Below, in pieces: positions 16,176 through 26,107 of a stretch of 64,000 nt of DNA. The notes beneath the pieces are model-generated. The model made no database searches and was not told the DNA's origin. It saw only the letters and a list, made by a program, of their open reading frames with translations. A program made the translations under genes and the position numbers. This stretch comes from Sulfurimonas sp. HSL-1716 (GTDB lineage Bacteria; Campylobacterota; Campylobacteria; Campylobacterales; Sulfurimonadaceae): contig NZ_CP147918.1 in NCBI RefSeq assembly GCF_039645975.1, positions 434,001-498,000 of the forward strand, written 5' to 3'. Every line of letters begins with the position of its first letter. The first letter of the stretch is position 1.

Positions 16176-18737
16176 ATGAGTGACGAGATAATAGGATTAA
16201 CCGACAAAGATGTAGATGAACGTATACAAAAATATGGATATAACGAACTAAACGAAAAGACACAAAGTTGGGCCTTTCGTCTTTTTAAAAGATTCTGGGG
16301 ACCTATCCCGTGGATGATAGAAGCGGCCGTCATTCTCTCCGCCATAGCAAAAAAATGGGAAGATTTCGTCATTATAACGGTATTGCTTTTTGTAAATGCC
16401 GTTGTTGATTTTTATCAGGAAACAAAAGCATTAAACGCAATTGCGGTCTTAAAAAAGAGATTGGCGCGCAGAGCACTTGTTTTTCGCAACGGAGCTTGGA
16501 TCGAAACGGATGCCAAGATGGTGGTACCAGATGATATCATCAAGATAAAGATAGGCGATATCGTCCCTGCCGATGTGAAACTTCTCAAGGGTGACGACAT
16601 GCTGCTCGTGGATCAGTCCGCACTCACCGGAGAATCGCTTCCAGTCGAGAAGAATGTGGAGGACGAGCTTTACGCCAATGCCGTTATCAAGCAGGGAGAG
16701 ATGATCGCCCGCGTTACGAAAACGGGTAAAGACACCTACTTCGGCAAGACCGTAGGTCTTGTCGCAAAAGCTCAAAAAGAGGAGCACAGCCACTTTCAAA
16801 AAATGGTCATCAAGGTCGGAAACTTCCTTATTTTTCTTACCATAGCCATGATAGCCGTTATCGTATATCACGGTGTCAAAACGAATGAATCAATCTTAGA
16901 GCTTCTGATCTTTGCTCTGGTGCTTACCATATCCGCTATCCCCGTGGCGATGCCTGCCGTGTTGACCGTCACGATGGCTATCGGGGCAAGGGTCTTGGCT
17001 TCAAAAGATGCGATCGTGAGCCGCTTGGCCGCTATCGAAGAGTTGGCGGGGATGGATATCCTCTGTTCGGACAAGACGGGAACATTGACACAAAACTCCA
17101 TGAGCCTGGCACAACCCTATACGGTCAATGAGTACACCCAAGAAAATCTGATGCTTTTTGCAGCACTTGCGAGTAAAGAGGAAAACAGCGACCCCATCGA
17201 AAAACCGATCTTCGAGTATATCAAAAGCAATAAGATGGAGGACGATCTTTTAAAATACAAACAGACGAAATTTCTTCCGTTTGATCCCGTACACAAGCGT
17301 ACACAGGGGATATATAAGACCGGCGATAAAGAGATTGTGATAACAAAAGGTGCGCCGCAGGTCATCATAAGCCAATGCGACGAAAAAAAGTTTGACGAAA
17401 AAGAAGCGTTCAAGCAGATAGAACTTTTTGCATCCCGCGGCTTCAGGACTTTGGGTGTGGCATACAGAAATACCGATGAAGATCTTTACCATTTCGTCGG
17501 TCTTATATCGCTTTTTGACCCTCCGCGCGAAGACTCCAAAGAATCCATCGAAGCCGCACGGGCAAAAGGGGTGTCGGTAAAGATGATAACGGGCGACAAT
17601 ATCGCTGTGGCAAAATATATCGCAAGTCTGCTCAGCGTAGGCGAGAACATAGAAGATATCCATATCCTCAAAGGGGAATCCTTAGAAGAGTATCTTTATC
17701 TTTCAAAAGTTCTCTCCCAAGCGATCGTAAAAAATCTGAATCCGGAAGAATCCAAAGCGCAGGCGGAGCAGAGAGTCTCCGAGATATTGAAATATGTTCA
17801 AAGAGAACTTTATAACATGCCTCTGCCAAAAGGCAGTATCTTAAAACATGAATCGGAGATAATCTCCATCATTGAAGAAGCGGACGGTTTTGCCCAGGTT
17901 TTCCCCGAAGACAAATACTACATAGTCGAAAAACTTCAAAAAGCCGATCATATCGTAGGTATGACGGGTGACGGGGTCAATGATGCACCGGCCTTGAAAA
18001 AAGCCGACTGCGGCATAGCGGTAAGCGGTGCAACGGATGCGGCGCGCGCGGCGGCAGATATCGTTTTGATGTCGCCGGGTCTGCGGGTCATCATAGATGC
18101 CATCGAGGAATCCCGCCGTATTTTCGAGAGGATGAAAAGTTATGCCATCTTTCGCATCGCCGAGACGATACGCATCGTTATATTTATGACGCTCTCCATA
18201 GTGGTCTACGATTTTTATCCCGTTACCGCTTTGATGATCATTATTTTGGCACTTTTAAATGACATCCCGATAATGACCATCGCTTATGACAACACCAGGG
18301 TGAGAAGAAAACCTGTAAGATGGGATATGAAAGAGATATTCGTACTCTCCACATGGCTGGGAGTGGCCGGAGTCGCGTCGTCTTTCACGCTTTTTTGGCT
18401 GCTGGTAACGAAAGCACAGCTGCCTATCGACGTTATTCAAACGCTGTTTTTTGCCAAACTGGTTATAGCCGGACACGGAACGATATACAATACAAGGATC
18501 GACGATTGGTTCTTTAAACGACCGTTTCCCTCTTTCAAGCTTTTTACCGCAACGTTTGCAAGCCGTATTGCAGGAACTCTTATAGCGGTGTACGGGTTTG
18601 GCTTTATGACCCCTATAGGCTGGAAATGGGCAGCGGCGATGTGGGCTTATGCCCTCACTTGGTTTGTGTTCAACGATGTGATAAAAATGGGAGTCATAAA
18701 ATATTATAGAAAAAGATATCATATAGAGGTTATTTAA
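16176..18737 (+). CDS. Proton-translocating P-type (P3A) ATPase
   Basis: 853 residues with all P-type ATPase landmarks: TGES (151-154, actuator), ISAIPVAMP in helix 4, CSDKTGTLTQ with the phosphorylated aspartate D299, KGAPQ in the nucleotide domain and TGDGVNDAPALKKAD in the hinge. The short N-terminus without metal-binding domains and the sequence of helix 4 fit the H+-exporting P3A group known from plants and fungi and found in some bacteria. It would pump protons at the cost of ATP. Compared with the usual P3A nucleotide domain there is an extra charged segment (about 505-560). Start follows AAGGA. A terminator follows. Confidence 0.85.
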   Translation: MSDEIIGLTDKDVDERIQKYGYNELNEKTQSWAFRLFKRFWGPIPWMIEAAVILSAIAKKWEDFVIITVLLFVNAVVDFYQETKALNAIAVLKKRLARRALVFRNGAWIETDAKMVVPDDIIKIKIGDIVPADVKLLKGDDMLLVDQSALTGESLPVEKNVEDELYANAVIKQGEMIARVTKTGKDTYFGKTVGLVAKAQKEEHSHFQKMVIKVGNFLIFLTIAMIAVIVYHGVKTNESILELLIFALVLTISAIPVAMPAVLTVTMAIGARVLASKDAIVSRLAAIEELAGMDILCSDKTGTLTQNSMSLAQPYTVNEYTQENLMLFAALASKEENSDPIEKPIFEYIKSNKMEDDLLKYKQTKFLPFDPVHKRTQGIYKTGDKEIVITKGAPQVIISQCDEKKFDEKEAFKQIELFASRGFRTLGVAYRNTDEDLYHFVGLISLFDPPREDSKESIEAARAKGVSVKMITGDNIAVAKYIASLLSVGENIEDIHILKGESLEEYLYLSKVLSQAIVKNLNPEESKAQAEQRVSEILKYVQRELYNMPLPKGSILKHESEIISIIEEADGFAQVFPEDKYYIVEKLQKADHIVGMTGDGVNDAPALKKADCGIAVSGATDAARAAADIVLMSPGLRVIIDAIEESRRIFERMKSYAIFRIAETIRIVIFMTLSIVVYDFYPVTALMIIILALLNDIPIMTIAYDNTRVRRKPVRWDMKEIFVLSTWLGVAGVASSFTLFWLLVTKAQLPIDVIQTLFFAKLVIAGHGTIYNTRIDDWFFKRPFPSFKLFTATFASRIAGTLIAVYGFGFMTPIGWKWAAAMWAYALTWFVFNDVIKMGVIKYYRKRYHIEVI

Positions 18738-18768
18738 AAAGATAGTTAGACCCGTATATCTTTTTTTT
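18736..18768 (+). terminator. Intrinsic terminator after the P-type ATPase gene
   Basis: Nine-pair stem AAAAAGATA (18736-18744) with its complement (18757-18765), then an unbroken run of U residues to 18768. Confidence 0.75.
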
Positions 18769-18852
18769 GTCCGGCCGATCTTAGTAAAGAATTTATATTT
18801 TTCTTTAAAATATTGGTGGTATAATGAATTATCGCTGAAGGAGAATAATGCT

Positions 18853-19443
18853 ATGAAAAGATTGTTAAAGATTGGACTTGTTTCGCTGGCACTCGCCGGA
18901 AACATGGCGTATGCACAGGCGGATGATTTTACATACAACACACATAGTTTGATCGGAGTAGAAGGCGGTTTTGGCAGCTTCGATTTTGATCACGGTCTGG
19001 TAGGAAGCACCAGCAAAAACAGCAAAGGGTTCGGAGAAGTAGGGATCAAGATCGGTGCGCAGACCGATAATTATCGTCTTTTTTTAAGTGCCCGCCATTA
19101 CAGTATGTCGGATTTTGATTATGCCAACAGTATAGGTGCCGAAGGTCAGTATCTCATCGATGTCTCAAAAAAGATGAATATGTTTGTCGGTTTGAATATC
19201 GGTGTCATGAACTTTAAATACAAAGCCGACTCGTCGGTGGCTAAGATCAGCGATAAAAAAGATTACGTCGGCGGCGATATAGGCGTCAATTTTCATCTCA
19301 GAAAAGAACTGGATCTTGAAGTAGGTGCACGTTACATGTATTTAGGATATAGTTATACGAATACGAGTACGAACGCAACGGCAAATATAGATCATATGAT
19401 AAACGGATATGTCAGTTTGATCTATAAGTTTAAGATGGATTAA
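18853..19443 (+). CDS. Outer-membrane beta-barrel protein of unknown function
   Basis: 196 residues. A 23-residue signal peptide (MKRLLKIGLVSLALAGNMAYAQA) is followed by glycine-rich, alternating strands (GVEGGFGSFDFDHG, EVGIKIGAQTDNYRLF) and a C-terminal strand ending in aromatic/hydrophobic residues (GYVSLIYKFKMD), the usual pattern of small eight-strand barrels. No specific family is recognised. AAGGAG lies 11 bases upstream of the ATG. It is flanked by its own terminators and stands alone. Confidence 0.7.
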   Translation: MKRLLKIGLVSLALAGNMAYAQADDFTYNTHSLIGVEGGFGSFDFDHGLVGSTSKNSKGFGEVGIKIGAQTDNYRLFLSARHYSMSDFDYANSIGAEGQYLIDVSKKMNMFVGLNIGVMNFKYKADSSVAKISDKKDYVGGDIGVNFHLRKELDLEVGARYMYLGYSYTNTSTNATANIDHMINGYVSLIYKFKMD

Positions 19444-19445
19444 TA

Positions 19446-19475
19446 AAACTTTATCCGCTTATGCGGATAAAGTTT
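19446..19475 (+). terminator. 13-pair perfect hairpin after the barrel gene
   Basis: 19446-19458 pairs perfectly with 19463-19475 around a TTAT loop, three bases after the stop codon. There is no long U-run, but stem position and strength suggest a terminator or mRNA 3'-end stabiliser. Confidence 0.6.
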
Positions 19476-19560
19476 GTCTGATCTATATAGTATCTTCTCT
19501 TCTACTATTAAATATTTGTAAACTTTATCATTTTTACTTTTAATTTAGGTTATCTAAGTG

Positions 19561-19566
19561 TATAAT
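19561..19566 (+). promoter_or_regulatory. -10 box of pckA
   Basis: TATAAT in an AT-rich 145-base gap, 54 bases before the pckA start. No riboswitch-like structure is seen in the leader. Confidence 0.45.
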
Positions 19567-19620
19567 TTCACATTTAAAATGTTTACTAAAACATTGCATA
19601 AACTTTGAAGGCAAAATATT

Positions 19621-21207
19621 ATGGATTCTAAAGAACTTGAGCAGCTTGGACTAAAAGATATAGGTAACATATATTATAATTTAAGTTATGACGATTTAAT
19701 TCAACACGAGCTGGAAAACGGTGAATGTAGTATGACAAGCAGCGGTGCGACTGCGGTCGATACAGGTGTATTTACCGGTCGTAGTCCCAAGGATAAATAT
19801 TTTGTTTATCAAGAACCTTCGAGCAAATATATCGCTTGGGGAGATGTAAATCAAAAGATCGACAAGAAGATATTCGATGAGCTCTTCGAACTTTCGAAAA
19901 ATCAGCTTTCAGGCAAGGATTTGTATGTAACCGATGTGTTTACGGGTGCAAGCGCAGCGAGTAAGCGTTCTATCCGTTTCATTACGGAGATAGCCTGGCA
20001 ATCGCACTTTGTCAAGAACATGTTCATTCGTCCGACACAAGAGGAATTGAAAAGCTTTACGACCCATTTTACAGTCTTAAATGCGTGTAAGGCCGTAAAT
20101 AAAAAATGGCAGGAACACTGTCTGAACTCGGAAGTGTTTGTGTTGTTCGATATCGAGAACAATATGGCGATCATCGGCGGTACGTGGTACGGAGGAGAGC
20201 TGAAAAAAGGGATATTCTCGATGATGAACTACTGGCTGCCCTTAGAGGGTAAACTCTCTATGCACTGTTCTGCCAATATAGGCAAGAACAACGATACGGC
20301 TCTCTTTTTCGGTCTCAGCGGAACAGGGAAGACGACGCTTTCTACAGACCCTGAACGCCGTTTGATCGGTGATGACGAACACGGCTGGGACGATGAAGGT
20401 ATTTTCAACTTTGAGGGTGGATGTTATGCCAAAGTCATCAACCTTGACCCCAAAAGCGAACCCGAGATCTTCGGAGCCATCACAAGAGGGGCTCTTTTAG
20501 AAAATGTCGTCACCGATCATGAAGGTGTCGTCGACTACTCAAACTACACAAAAACAGAAAATACCCGCGTCTCTTATCCTATAGATCATATCAAAAATCA
20601 TGAGCCTTCTTTGACAGGCGGTCATGCGAAAAACATTATCTTCCTGACAGCGGATGCTTTTGGCGTCTTGCCTCCGGTGAGCAAACTTACAAAAGAACAG
20701 GCTATGTACTATTTCCTAAGCGGTTATACTGCAAAAGTCGCAGGTACGGAGCGCGGAATCACTGAACCGGTTGCAACGTTTAGTGCTTGTTTTGGAGAAG
20801 CGTTCCTGCCTCTGCATCCGACGGTTTATGCCAGACTTTTAGGCGAGAAGATAGATAAACATGGCGTGAACGTCTATCTGGTAAATACCGGTTGGAGCGG
20901 CGGCGGATACGGAGTGGGTAAACGCATGAGCATAAAAGATACCCGCGCTTGTATCAATGCCATACTTGACGGCAGTATCAACAATTGCGAATTTGATACT
21001 ACGAGAACTTTCAGGCTGGCAGTCCCAAAAACACTCGGCGAGATAAATCCGAATGTTTTAAACCCTCGTAACGCTTGGGCGGATAAAGATGAATTTGACA
21101 AAACCCGCGATAAGCTTGCTTCTATGTTCATACAAAACTTCAAAAAATATCAGAGTGCAGATTCTGAATTTGATTTCTCCGAGGCGGGACCGAAGATAGA
21201 GGCATAA
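19621..21207 (+). CDS. pckA: ATP-dependent phosphoenolpyruvate carboxykinase
   Basis: 528 residues, the normal length of the ATP-type enzyme. [11 protein letters not shown] near residue 52 binds the substrate, [11 protein letters not shown] (about 233-243) is the kinase-1a loop and [22 protein letters not shown] is the metal-binding kinase-2 region. It interconverts oxaloacetate and PEP; in an organism fixing CO2 by the reductive TCA cycle it would feed gluconeogenesis, though the cycle itself is not visible here. The gene stands alone between a hairpin and the convergent proC. Confidence 0.96.
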   Translation: MDSKELEQLGLKDIGNIYYNLSYDDLIQHELENGECSMTSSGATAVDTGVFTGRSPKDKYFVYQEPSSKYIAWGDVNQKIDKKIFDELFELSKNQLSGKDLYVTDVFTGASAASKRSIRFITEIAWQSHFVKNMFIRPTQEELKSFTTHFTVLNACKAVNKKWQEHCLNSEVFVLFDIENNMAIIGGTWYGGELKKGIFSMMNYWLPLEGKLSMHCSANIGKNNDTALFFGLSGTGKTTLSTDPERRLIGDDEHGWDDEGIFNFEGGCYAKVINLDPKSEPEIFGAITRGALLENVVTDHEGVVDYSNYTKTENTRVSYPIDHIKNHEPSLTGGHAKNIIFLTADAFGVLPPVSKLTKEQAMYYFLSGYTAKVAGTERGITEPVATFSACFGEAFLPLHPTVYARLLGEKIDKHGVNVYLVNTGWSGGGYGVGKRMSIKDTRACINAILDGSINNCEFDTTRTFRLAVPKTLGEINPNVLNPRNAWADKDEFDKTRDKLASMFIQNFKKYQSADSEFDFSEAGPKIEA

Positions 21208-21213
21208 GCCTCT
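21198..21213. terminator. Small hairpin spanning the pckA stop codon
   Basis: AGAGGC (21198-21203) pairs with GCCTCT (21208-21213) around the loop ATAA that contains the stop. It could serve both convergent genes; a T-run follows 13 bases later. Confidence 0.35.
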
Positions 21214-21259
21214 TAACCTGTGAGAGCTTTTTTTACAGTGCTTGGCTACAAAGCAGAGA

Positions 21260-22021
21260 TTAGAGTTCTGTCGCTCTTTTATAAGCCGCTTCTACAGCCT
21301 TAATACAGCCGTTTCTAACACCGTTTTCTTCCAGTGCGCTATAACCTGCAGCAGTCGTTCCTCCCGGACTCATTACGGCATCTTTAAAGACTGCGGGATG
21401 CACGTCTTGGACCAGATCTGCAAATCCTGCGAATAATCCGCGCATCAGCTTCATTGCATCATCGCGTTTAAGTCCCTGTTTCACTCCGCCGTCTGCCAGC
21501 GCTTCGGCTATGAGGGCTAGATAGGCGGGACCGCTTCCTGCAACCGCCGTTGCGATATTGAGCTCTTTTTCCGATGAGACCCAAAGGGTATAACCGATTG
21601 AGCCGAATATATCCAGGGCCTCATCTTTGCAGGCAGTATCGCCTGTAAGCGTGGTCATGGACTTCTTGATGTTTGCCGCAAGATTGGGCATGGATCTTAC
21701 ATAGTTTTGAGCGTCAATGTTTGCTTTGAGTATCTCGATGCCTGTTCCCGCAAGGACGGAGTAAAGAGTTTTGGCTCTGCCTTTGATCAGTTCTTTCATA
21801 GATGTAATGTTTGCGGGCTTGACACAGAGTATCAGAGTTTTATCCTGTGCGTTAAAATCTTTATAAAGGGTTTTTTTGATATTCGTTTTCAATCTTGTTT
21901 CAAAATCATTCAGCTTGTTCATATCGCGCCCGACCACTTCCAAATCGTACGAAGAGATTAGTCCCGAAGCGATCGCAAAGGCCATGTTTCCGTTGCCGAC
22001 AAGTGTTATAGATCTTTTCAT
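21260..22021 (-). CDS. proC: Pyrroline-5-carboxylate reductase
   Basis: 253 residues. The N-terminal VGNGNMAFAIASGL is the NADPH-binding turn; the C-terminal VMSPGGTTAAGYSALEENGVR region is the ProC signature around the active site. It makes the last step of proline synthesis. The start codon shares one base with the fliW stop, so the two are translationally coupled, an unusual pairing of amino-acid synthesis with flagellar control that probably reflects only convenience. Confidence 0.94.
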   Translation of the reverse strand: MKRSITLVGNGNMAFAIASGLISSYDLEVVGRDMNKLNDFETRLKTNIKKTLYKDFNAQDKTLILCVKPANITSMKELIKGRAKTLYSVLAGTGIEILKANIDAQNYVRSMPNLAANIKKSMTTLTGDTACKDEALDIFGSIGYTLWVSSEKELNIATAVAGSGPAYLALIAEALADGGVKQGLKRDDAMKLMRGLFAGFADLVQDVHPAVFKDAVMSPGGTTAAGYSALEENGVRNGCIKAVEAAYKRATEL

Positions 22022-22407
22022 TATTGGTCTTTATGTAAAAAGTTAGAAAGCTTTTCCGCAACTGCATATGGAGAGTTGTCTGCCAAGATAACCTGTGCCA
22101 TCGTATTGTTGTCAAGATTAAACACCAGCGGTCCCACGAAATTCACAAAAGATTCTTCGATCGGAGTGTTGATGATCAGCATATTATATATTAGAAGATT
22201 AGAAGTCTCGTTTATTTCCATGAGCGTTTGAATGGCCGTGGGAATCTCAAAATCGTATTCGCGTAAAACAAATGGATTTATAAGCGTAAAAGACGGCTCT
22301 TGCGCATCTGTGACTTGAAGCCTTGCAAAAACATCGTCTATCTTTGTTAATTCCATTTTCGTGATGTTTTCAAAACCTAACAAGGGACTTTTTATCTCAA
22401 ATATCAT
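22021..22407 (-). CDS. fliW: Flagellar assembly factor FliW
   Basis: The frame is open upstream, but the family starts at MIFEIKSPLLGFE, so the ATG at 22407 (after AAAGG) is used, giving 128 residues, the usual FliW length. Conserved GFENITKMEL and the central FTLINPFVLREYDFEI are visible. FliW binds the translational repressor CsrA and flagellin, linking flagellin synthesis to filament export. No csrA or flagellin gene is in the window. Confidence 0.9.
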   Translation of the reverse strand: MIFEIKSPLLGFENITKMELTKIDDVFARLQVTDAQEPSFTLINPFVLREYDFEIPTAIQTLMEINETSNLLIYNMLIINTPIEESFVNFVGPLVFNLDNNTMAQVILADNSPYAVAEKLSNFLHKDQ

Positions 22408-22530
22408 AAATAAACCTTTATAATAACATTGGCAATATTGTAGCATATTTGCATTAATTTGGTAACCGATTAATGTAGTGTAACAATTATTTTCGATAAA
22501 ATACCAATCTAACATAGAGAAGGATTTATT

Positions 22531-23295
22531 TTGACACTGACAAAAACACTAGTATCTTTATTTTTTATCTTTGTCGTTTTTACCGGTTGCAGCAAGAACG
22601 ACGATGAATATAATAAACCGGCTATGTATTGGTACTCTAAGATCATCGAAAGTGTTTCTGACGGGAATCTGGAAAAAGCCGATAACTATTACAGTTCGCT
22701 TCAGGGCGAGCATATAGGCTCTCCTCTGCTTCGTGAAGCGACGCTTATACTGGCCGTTGCACATATGTATTATGAAGAGTATCTCTTAAGCGAGCATTTT
22801 TTGGACGAGTATGTGAAAAGATATGCCAACGCGAACGAGAAGGAGTATTCCGAGTTCTTGGAGATAAAGGCAAAATATATGGCATTGCCGAACCCGCGCC
22901 GGGATCAGGCTTTGATCGATGAAGCGATATCAGCGGCGAACGCTTTTAAAGCCAAGTATCCGCATTCAGTCTACTACCCGATCGTAGACACCATGCTGTC
23001 AAGACTTTATATGGCAAGAGCCGCTTTAAATGAAACTATAGCATCACTTTATGACAGGATAGATAAACCAAAAAGTGCCGAGTATTACAGAAAAGTCAAT
23101 CCTCAGCCTTGGATAAAATGGGATGAGGTGAACCGTGCAAACACGCCATGGTATAGAGAGTGGTTCGAAGGTAACGGAAAAGCCAGCTGGTACGGCTTCA
23201 TGATACCAAATACCCGCAGCGTCGTATCAAGAAACAGTATTCAAAGTGATGGAAACATAACGGATAATGGAGTACAAAATGATGCAGCTAAGTAA
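22531..23295 (+). CDS. bamD: Outer-membrane assembly lipoprotein BamD
   Basis: 254 residues. Start is TTG at 22531, chosen because GAGAAGGA stands at 22516-22523 and the signal peptide begins here. The lipobox is FTGC with the lipidated C20. TPR-like helical repeats follow (YYSSLQGEHIGSPLLREATLILA; AISAANAFKAKYPHSVYYPIVD). With BamA it inserts beta-barrel proteins into the outer membrane. Its 3' end overlaps lon by 17 bases, the same neighbour order seen in other Campylobacterota. Confidence 0.88.
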   Translation: MTLTKTLVSLFFIFVVFTGCSKNDDEYNKPAMYWYSKIIESVSDGNLEKADNYYSSLQGEHIGSPLLREATLILAVAHMYYEEYLLSEHFLDEYVKRYANANEKEYSEFLEIKAKYMALPNPRRDQALIDEAISAANAFKAKYPHSVYYPIVDTMLSRLYMARAALNETIASLYDRIDKPKSAEYYRKVNPQPWIKWDEVNRANTPWYREWFEGNGKASWYGFMIPNTRSVVSRNSIQSDGNITDNGVQNDAAK

Positions 23296-25699
23296 TTACA
23301 GCGAGTTTCCTACGGATATCCCCGTTATAGCAGAAGATGAAATATTTTTATACCCTTTTATGATATCTCCGCTTTTTTTAAGCGACGACAGTAACATTGC
23401 TGCGGCGAACAAAGCGATGGACGAGAACACTTTGGTGATAGTTTGTTCGACTAAACCCGAACAGGAGGGCAAAAGAGATTTTGATTCACTCTACAAAGTA
23501 GGGGTTATCGGTTCTATCATGAGAAAAGTCTCTTTGCCAGACGGCAGAGTGAAAGTCCTTTTTCAGGGACTAGCACGTGGTGAGATTCTTTCGCATGTGA
23601 GCGATTCTCCGCTTATAGCAAATGTAAATGTTCTAAAATCCAGTATTGCAAACGAACTTCGAATGGATGCGGTACTAGAAGTGGTCAGAGAGAAGGTGCG
23701 TTCGCTTTCGCAGGTGAGCAACTATTTTCCCCAAGATCTTTTGCGTACCATTGAAGAGAACCATGAGTACAACCGTATCGTAGATCTGATCTGCAGTACG
23801 ATAAAGCTGAAAAAAGAGCAGGCGTACAGACTTTTTGCCGAAACGAACATCGAAAACCGTTTCCTTATCCTTATAGATTATCTTATCGAAGAGATAGAAG
23901 CCAACAAGCTTCAAAAAGAGATAAGAAGCAAAGTCCACTCTAAAATAGAAAAGGTCAATAAAGAGTACTTTTTAAAAGAGCAGCTAAAACAGATACAGCG
24001 GGAACTCGGAAGCGATACGCAGCGTGAAGAAGAGATAGAGGAGTATCGTAAAAAGCTGGCTGCCAAAAAAGAGAAGATGGGTGAAGATGCATACAAGGAG
24101 ATCAACAAGCAGATCGAAAGATATGCAAGAATGCATCCTGATTCTGCAGATGCTGGGATGATACAAAGCTATCTGGAATGGACTCTGGATATTCCTTTTG
24201 GTGAACTTGCAAAAAAATCGCTGAAGATAGAAAAGGTCGAAAAACAGCTCGATGAAGATCATTTCTCACTTAAAAAACCTAAAGAGAGGATAGTGGAATA
24301 TTTCGCCGTCAAAGAACTGCTCGAGCTCAGAGGCAAAAAGGATGCACAAAGTGCAGGAGCTATTCTTTGCTTCAACGGCCCTCCGGGTGTGGGAAAGACC
24401 TCTTTGGCGAACTCGATAGCAATAGCGCTTCAACGCCCTTTGGTGCGTATCGCACTCGGCGGATTGGAAGACGTTAACGAGCTCCGAGGTCACAGACGTA
24501 CCTATATCGGTGCGATGCCGGGGCGAATAGCACAGGGTTTGATAGACGCCAAAAAGATGAACCCCGTTATCGTACTTGATGAAATAGACAAGGTCGCACG
24601 CTCGCACAGAGGCGATCCGACGGCAGTTTTGCTGGAGATACTCGATCCCGAGCAGAACAAAGAGTTTCGTGATTATTATCTGAATTTCAATATAGATCTT
24701 AGAGATGTGATATTTATCGCCACCGCGAACGATCTGGGCGGGATACCTGCACCTCTTCGCGACAGGATGGAGTTTATAACCCTCAGCAGCTATACACCTC
24801 AAGAAAAGCTTGAAATCGCCAAACGCTATCTGATACCTCAAGAGATAAAAAAACATGGATTAAAGAGCTCCGAACTTGTCGTTTCTAAAACGGCACTGCA
24901 GGAGATCATCCATAAATACACCCGTGAAGCGGGAGTCAGAAATCTAAGACGCAGGATCGCGGATATAACAAGAAAAGCGGCAAAAATACTGCTTCAAAAT
25001 CCAGATCAGCCGAAGGTTTCCGTTTCTATCAAGAATATAAAAGAGTTCTTTGATAAAAGTGTGTTTGAGATAGAAAAAACGGACAAAGTGCCGGTTATCG
25101 GGATGGTCAACGGTTTGGCATGGACGAGTGTGGGCGGTGATGTTTTAAAAATAGAATCGATCCGCATCAAAGGCAAAGGAAATATGCAGCTCACGGGAAG
25201 CCTCGGCGACGTTATGAAGGAATCGGCGAGAATAGCCTTAAGCGTCGTAAAAACTTTGATAGACGACGGCAAGCTCGAGATAGAGTCCTATAATATTCCG
25301 CTCAGCTACAAAGAGCAGGAAGAGAATATAGCGGTAGACCATAGCGAGGTATACAAAAGATATGATCTGCATGTTCACGTGCCAGACGGTGCTACGCCAA
25401 AAGACGGACCAAGCGCGGGAATAGCTATGACAACGGTCATGGCATCGATCCTTAGTTCTAAAAAGGTCCGTTCCGACCTGGCAATGACGGGCGAAGTCTC
25501 TTTAAGAGGTGATGTACTGCCTATCGGAGGATTAAAAGAGAAGCTGATCGCAGCGCATAAAGCAGGAATGACGACGGTCGTAATCCCGCAGAAAAACTAT
25601 GAAAGAGATTTAAACGATATTCCAAAAGAGATTCGAGACGATTTGGAGATAGTCGGAGTCAACAGAATAGAGCAGGTGCTTAAGCTGGCATTTGTTTAA
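23279..25699 (+). CDS. lon: ATP-dependent protease Lon
   Basis: About 806 residues. The N-terminal substrate-binding domain spans about 1-200, a coiled coil (KEYFLKEQLKQIQRELG) follows, Walker A is GPPGVGKTSLA near 367, Walker B VIVLDEIDK, and the protease dyad is S712 (GPSAGIAM) with K755 (GLKEKL). It degrades damaged and short-lived regulatory proteins. The frame opens at 23267, but GGAG at 23269-23272 fits ATG 23279 (MMQLSNY). It overlaps bamD and so is probably translated after it. Confidence 0.96.
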   Translation: MMQLSNYSEFPTDIPVIAEDEIFLYPFMISPLFLSDDSNIAAANKAMDENTLVIVCSTKPEQEGKRDFDSLYKVGVIGSIMRKVSLPDGRVKVLFQGLARGEILSHVSDSPLIANVNVLKSSIANELRMDAVLEVVREKVRSLSQVSNYFPQDLLRTIEENHEYNRIVDLICSTIKLKKEQAYRLFAETNIENRFLILIDYLIEEIEANKLQKEIRSKVHSKIEKVNKEYFLKEQLKQIQRELGSDTQREEEIEEYRKKLAAKKEKMGEDAYKEINKQIERYARMHPDSADAGMIQSYLEWTLDIPFGELAKKSLKIEKVEKQLDEDHFSLKKPKERIVEYFAVKELLELRGKKDAQSAGAILCFNGPPGVGKTSLANSIAIALQRPLVRIALGGLEDVNELRGHRRTYIGAMPGRIAQGLIDAKKMNPVIVLDEIDKVARSHRGDPTAVLLEILDPEQNKEFRDYYLNFNIDLRDVIFIATANDLGGIPAPLRDRMEFITLSSYTPQEKLEIAKRYLIPQEIKKHGLKSSELVVSKTALQEIIHKYTREAGVRNLRRRIADITRKAAKILLQNPDQPKVSVSIKNIKEFFDKSVFEIEKTDKVPVIGMVNGLAWTSVGGDVLKIESIRIKGKGNMQLTGSLGDVMKESARIALSVVKTLIDDGKLEIESYNIPLSYKEQEENIAVDHSEVYKRYDLHVHVPDGATPKDGPSAGIAMTTVMASILSSKKVRSDLAMTGEVSLRGDVLPIGGLKEKLIAAHKAGMTTVVIPQKNYERDLNDIPKEIRDDLEIVGVNRIEQVLKLAFV

Positions 25700-25702
25700 A
25701 AG

Positions 25703-25737
25703 ATAAGAAAACTGTCCTATATGGATAGTTTTCTTAT
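25703..25737. terminator. Bidirectional terminator between lon and the response regulator gene
   Basis: A 15-pair stem (25703-25717 with 25723-25737, one G-U pair, five-base loop) between two convergent genes. A-rich and T-rich flanks on either side allow it to act on both strands. The reverse-strand gene's stop lies in the stem. Confidence 0.7.
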
Positions 25738-26094
25738 TTGGTCCGTCAGATCATGAGCTCGGACGGGCTTCATCAAAAAGCCGTTCGCGCCGTTTTCCAA
25801 CGCTTCTGTTTTCTTTGTTTCATCGGTCGTGAGCATTATGACCGGCATCTGATGGAGATTCTCATCTGCACGTACGACTTTGAGCATTTCCAGCCCGCCC
25901 ATTACAGGCATGATGATATCTAAAAGAATGATATCGATATCGTTGGTTGATTTGAGTATCCCGATAGCGTCTGCCCCGTTTCTTGCTTCGAGCACTTCTG
26001 AGATGTTGTCATGTTTAAGCAGCATGGACTTAAGCAGCTTTAGATTGATCATATCATCATCTACCGCTAAGATTTTCAATTTTTTATTCGACAT
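25717..26094 (-). CDS. Single-domain (CheY-like) response regulator
   Basis: 125 residues, only a receiver domain. The acidic pocket is AVDDD near residues 10-14, the phosphorylated aspartate is in LLDIIMPVMGG near 56, the conserved Thr in MLTTD near 87 and Lys in FLMKPV near 108. No output domain. It is encoded 13 bases after the hybrid kinase gene, so it is the likely end point or a shuttle of that phosphorelay. Confidence 0.92.
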   Translation of the reverse strand: MSNKKLKILAVDDDMINLKLLKSMLLKHDNISEVLEARNGADAIGILKSTNDIDIILLDIIMPVMGGLEMLKVVRADENLHQMPVIMLTTDETKKTEALENGANGFLMKPVRAHDLTDQIRKLSI

Positions 26095-26107
26095 TTTTCA
26101 TCCTTGA

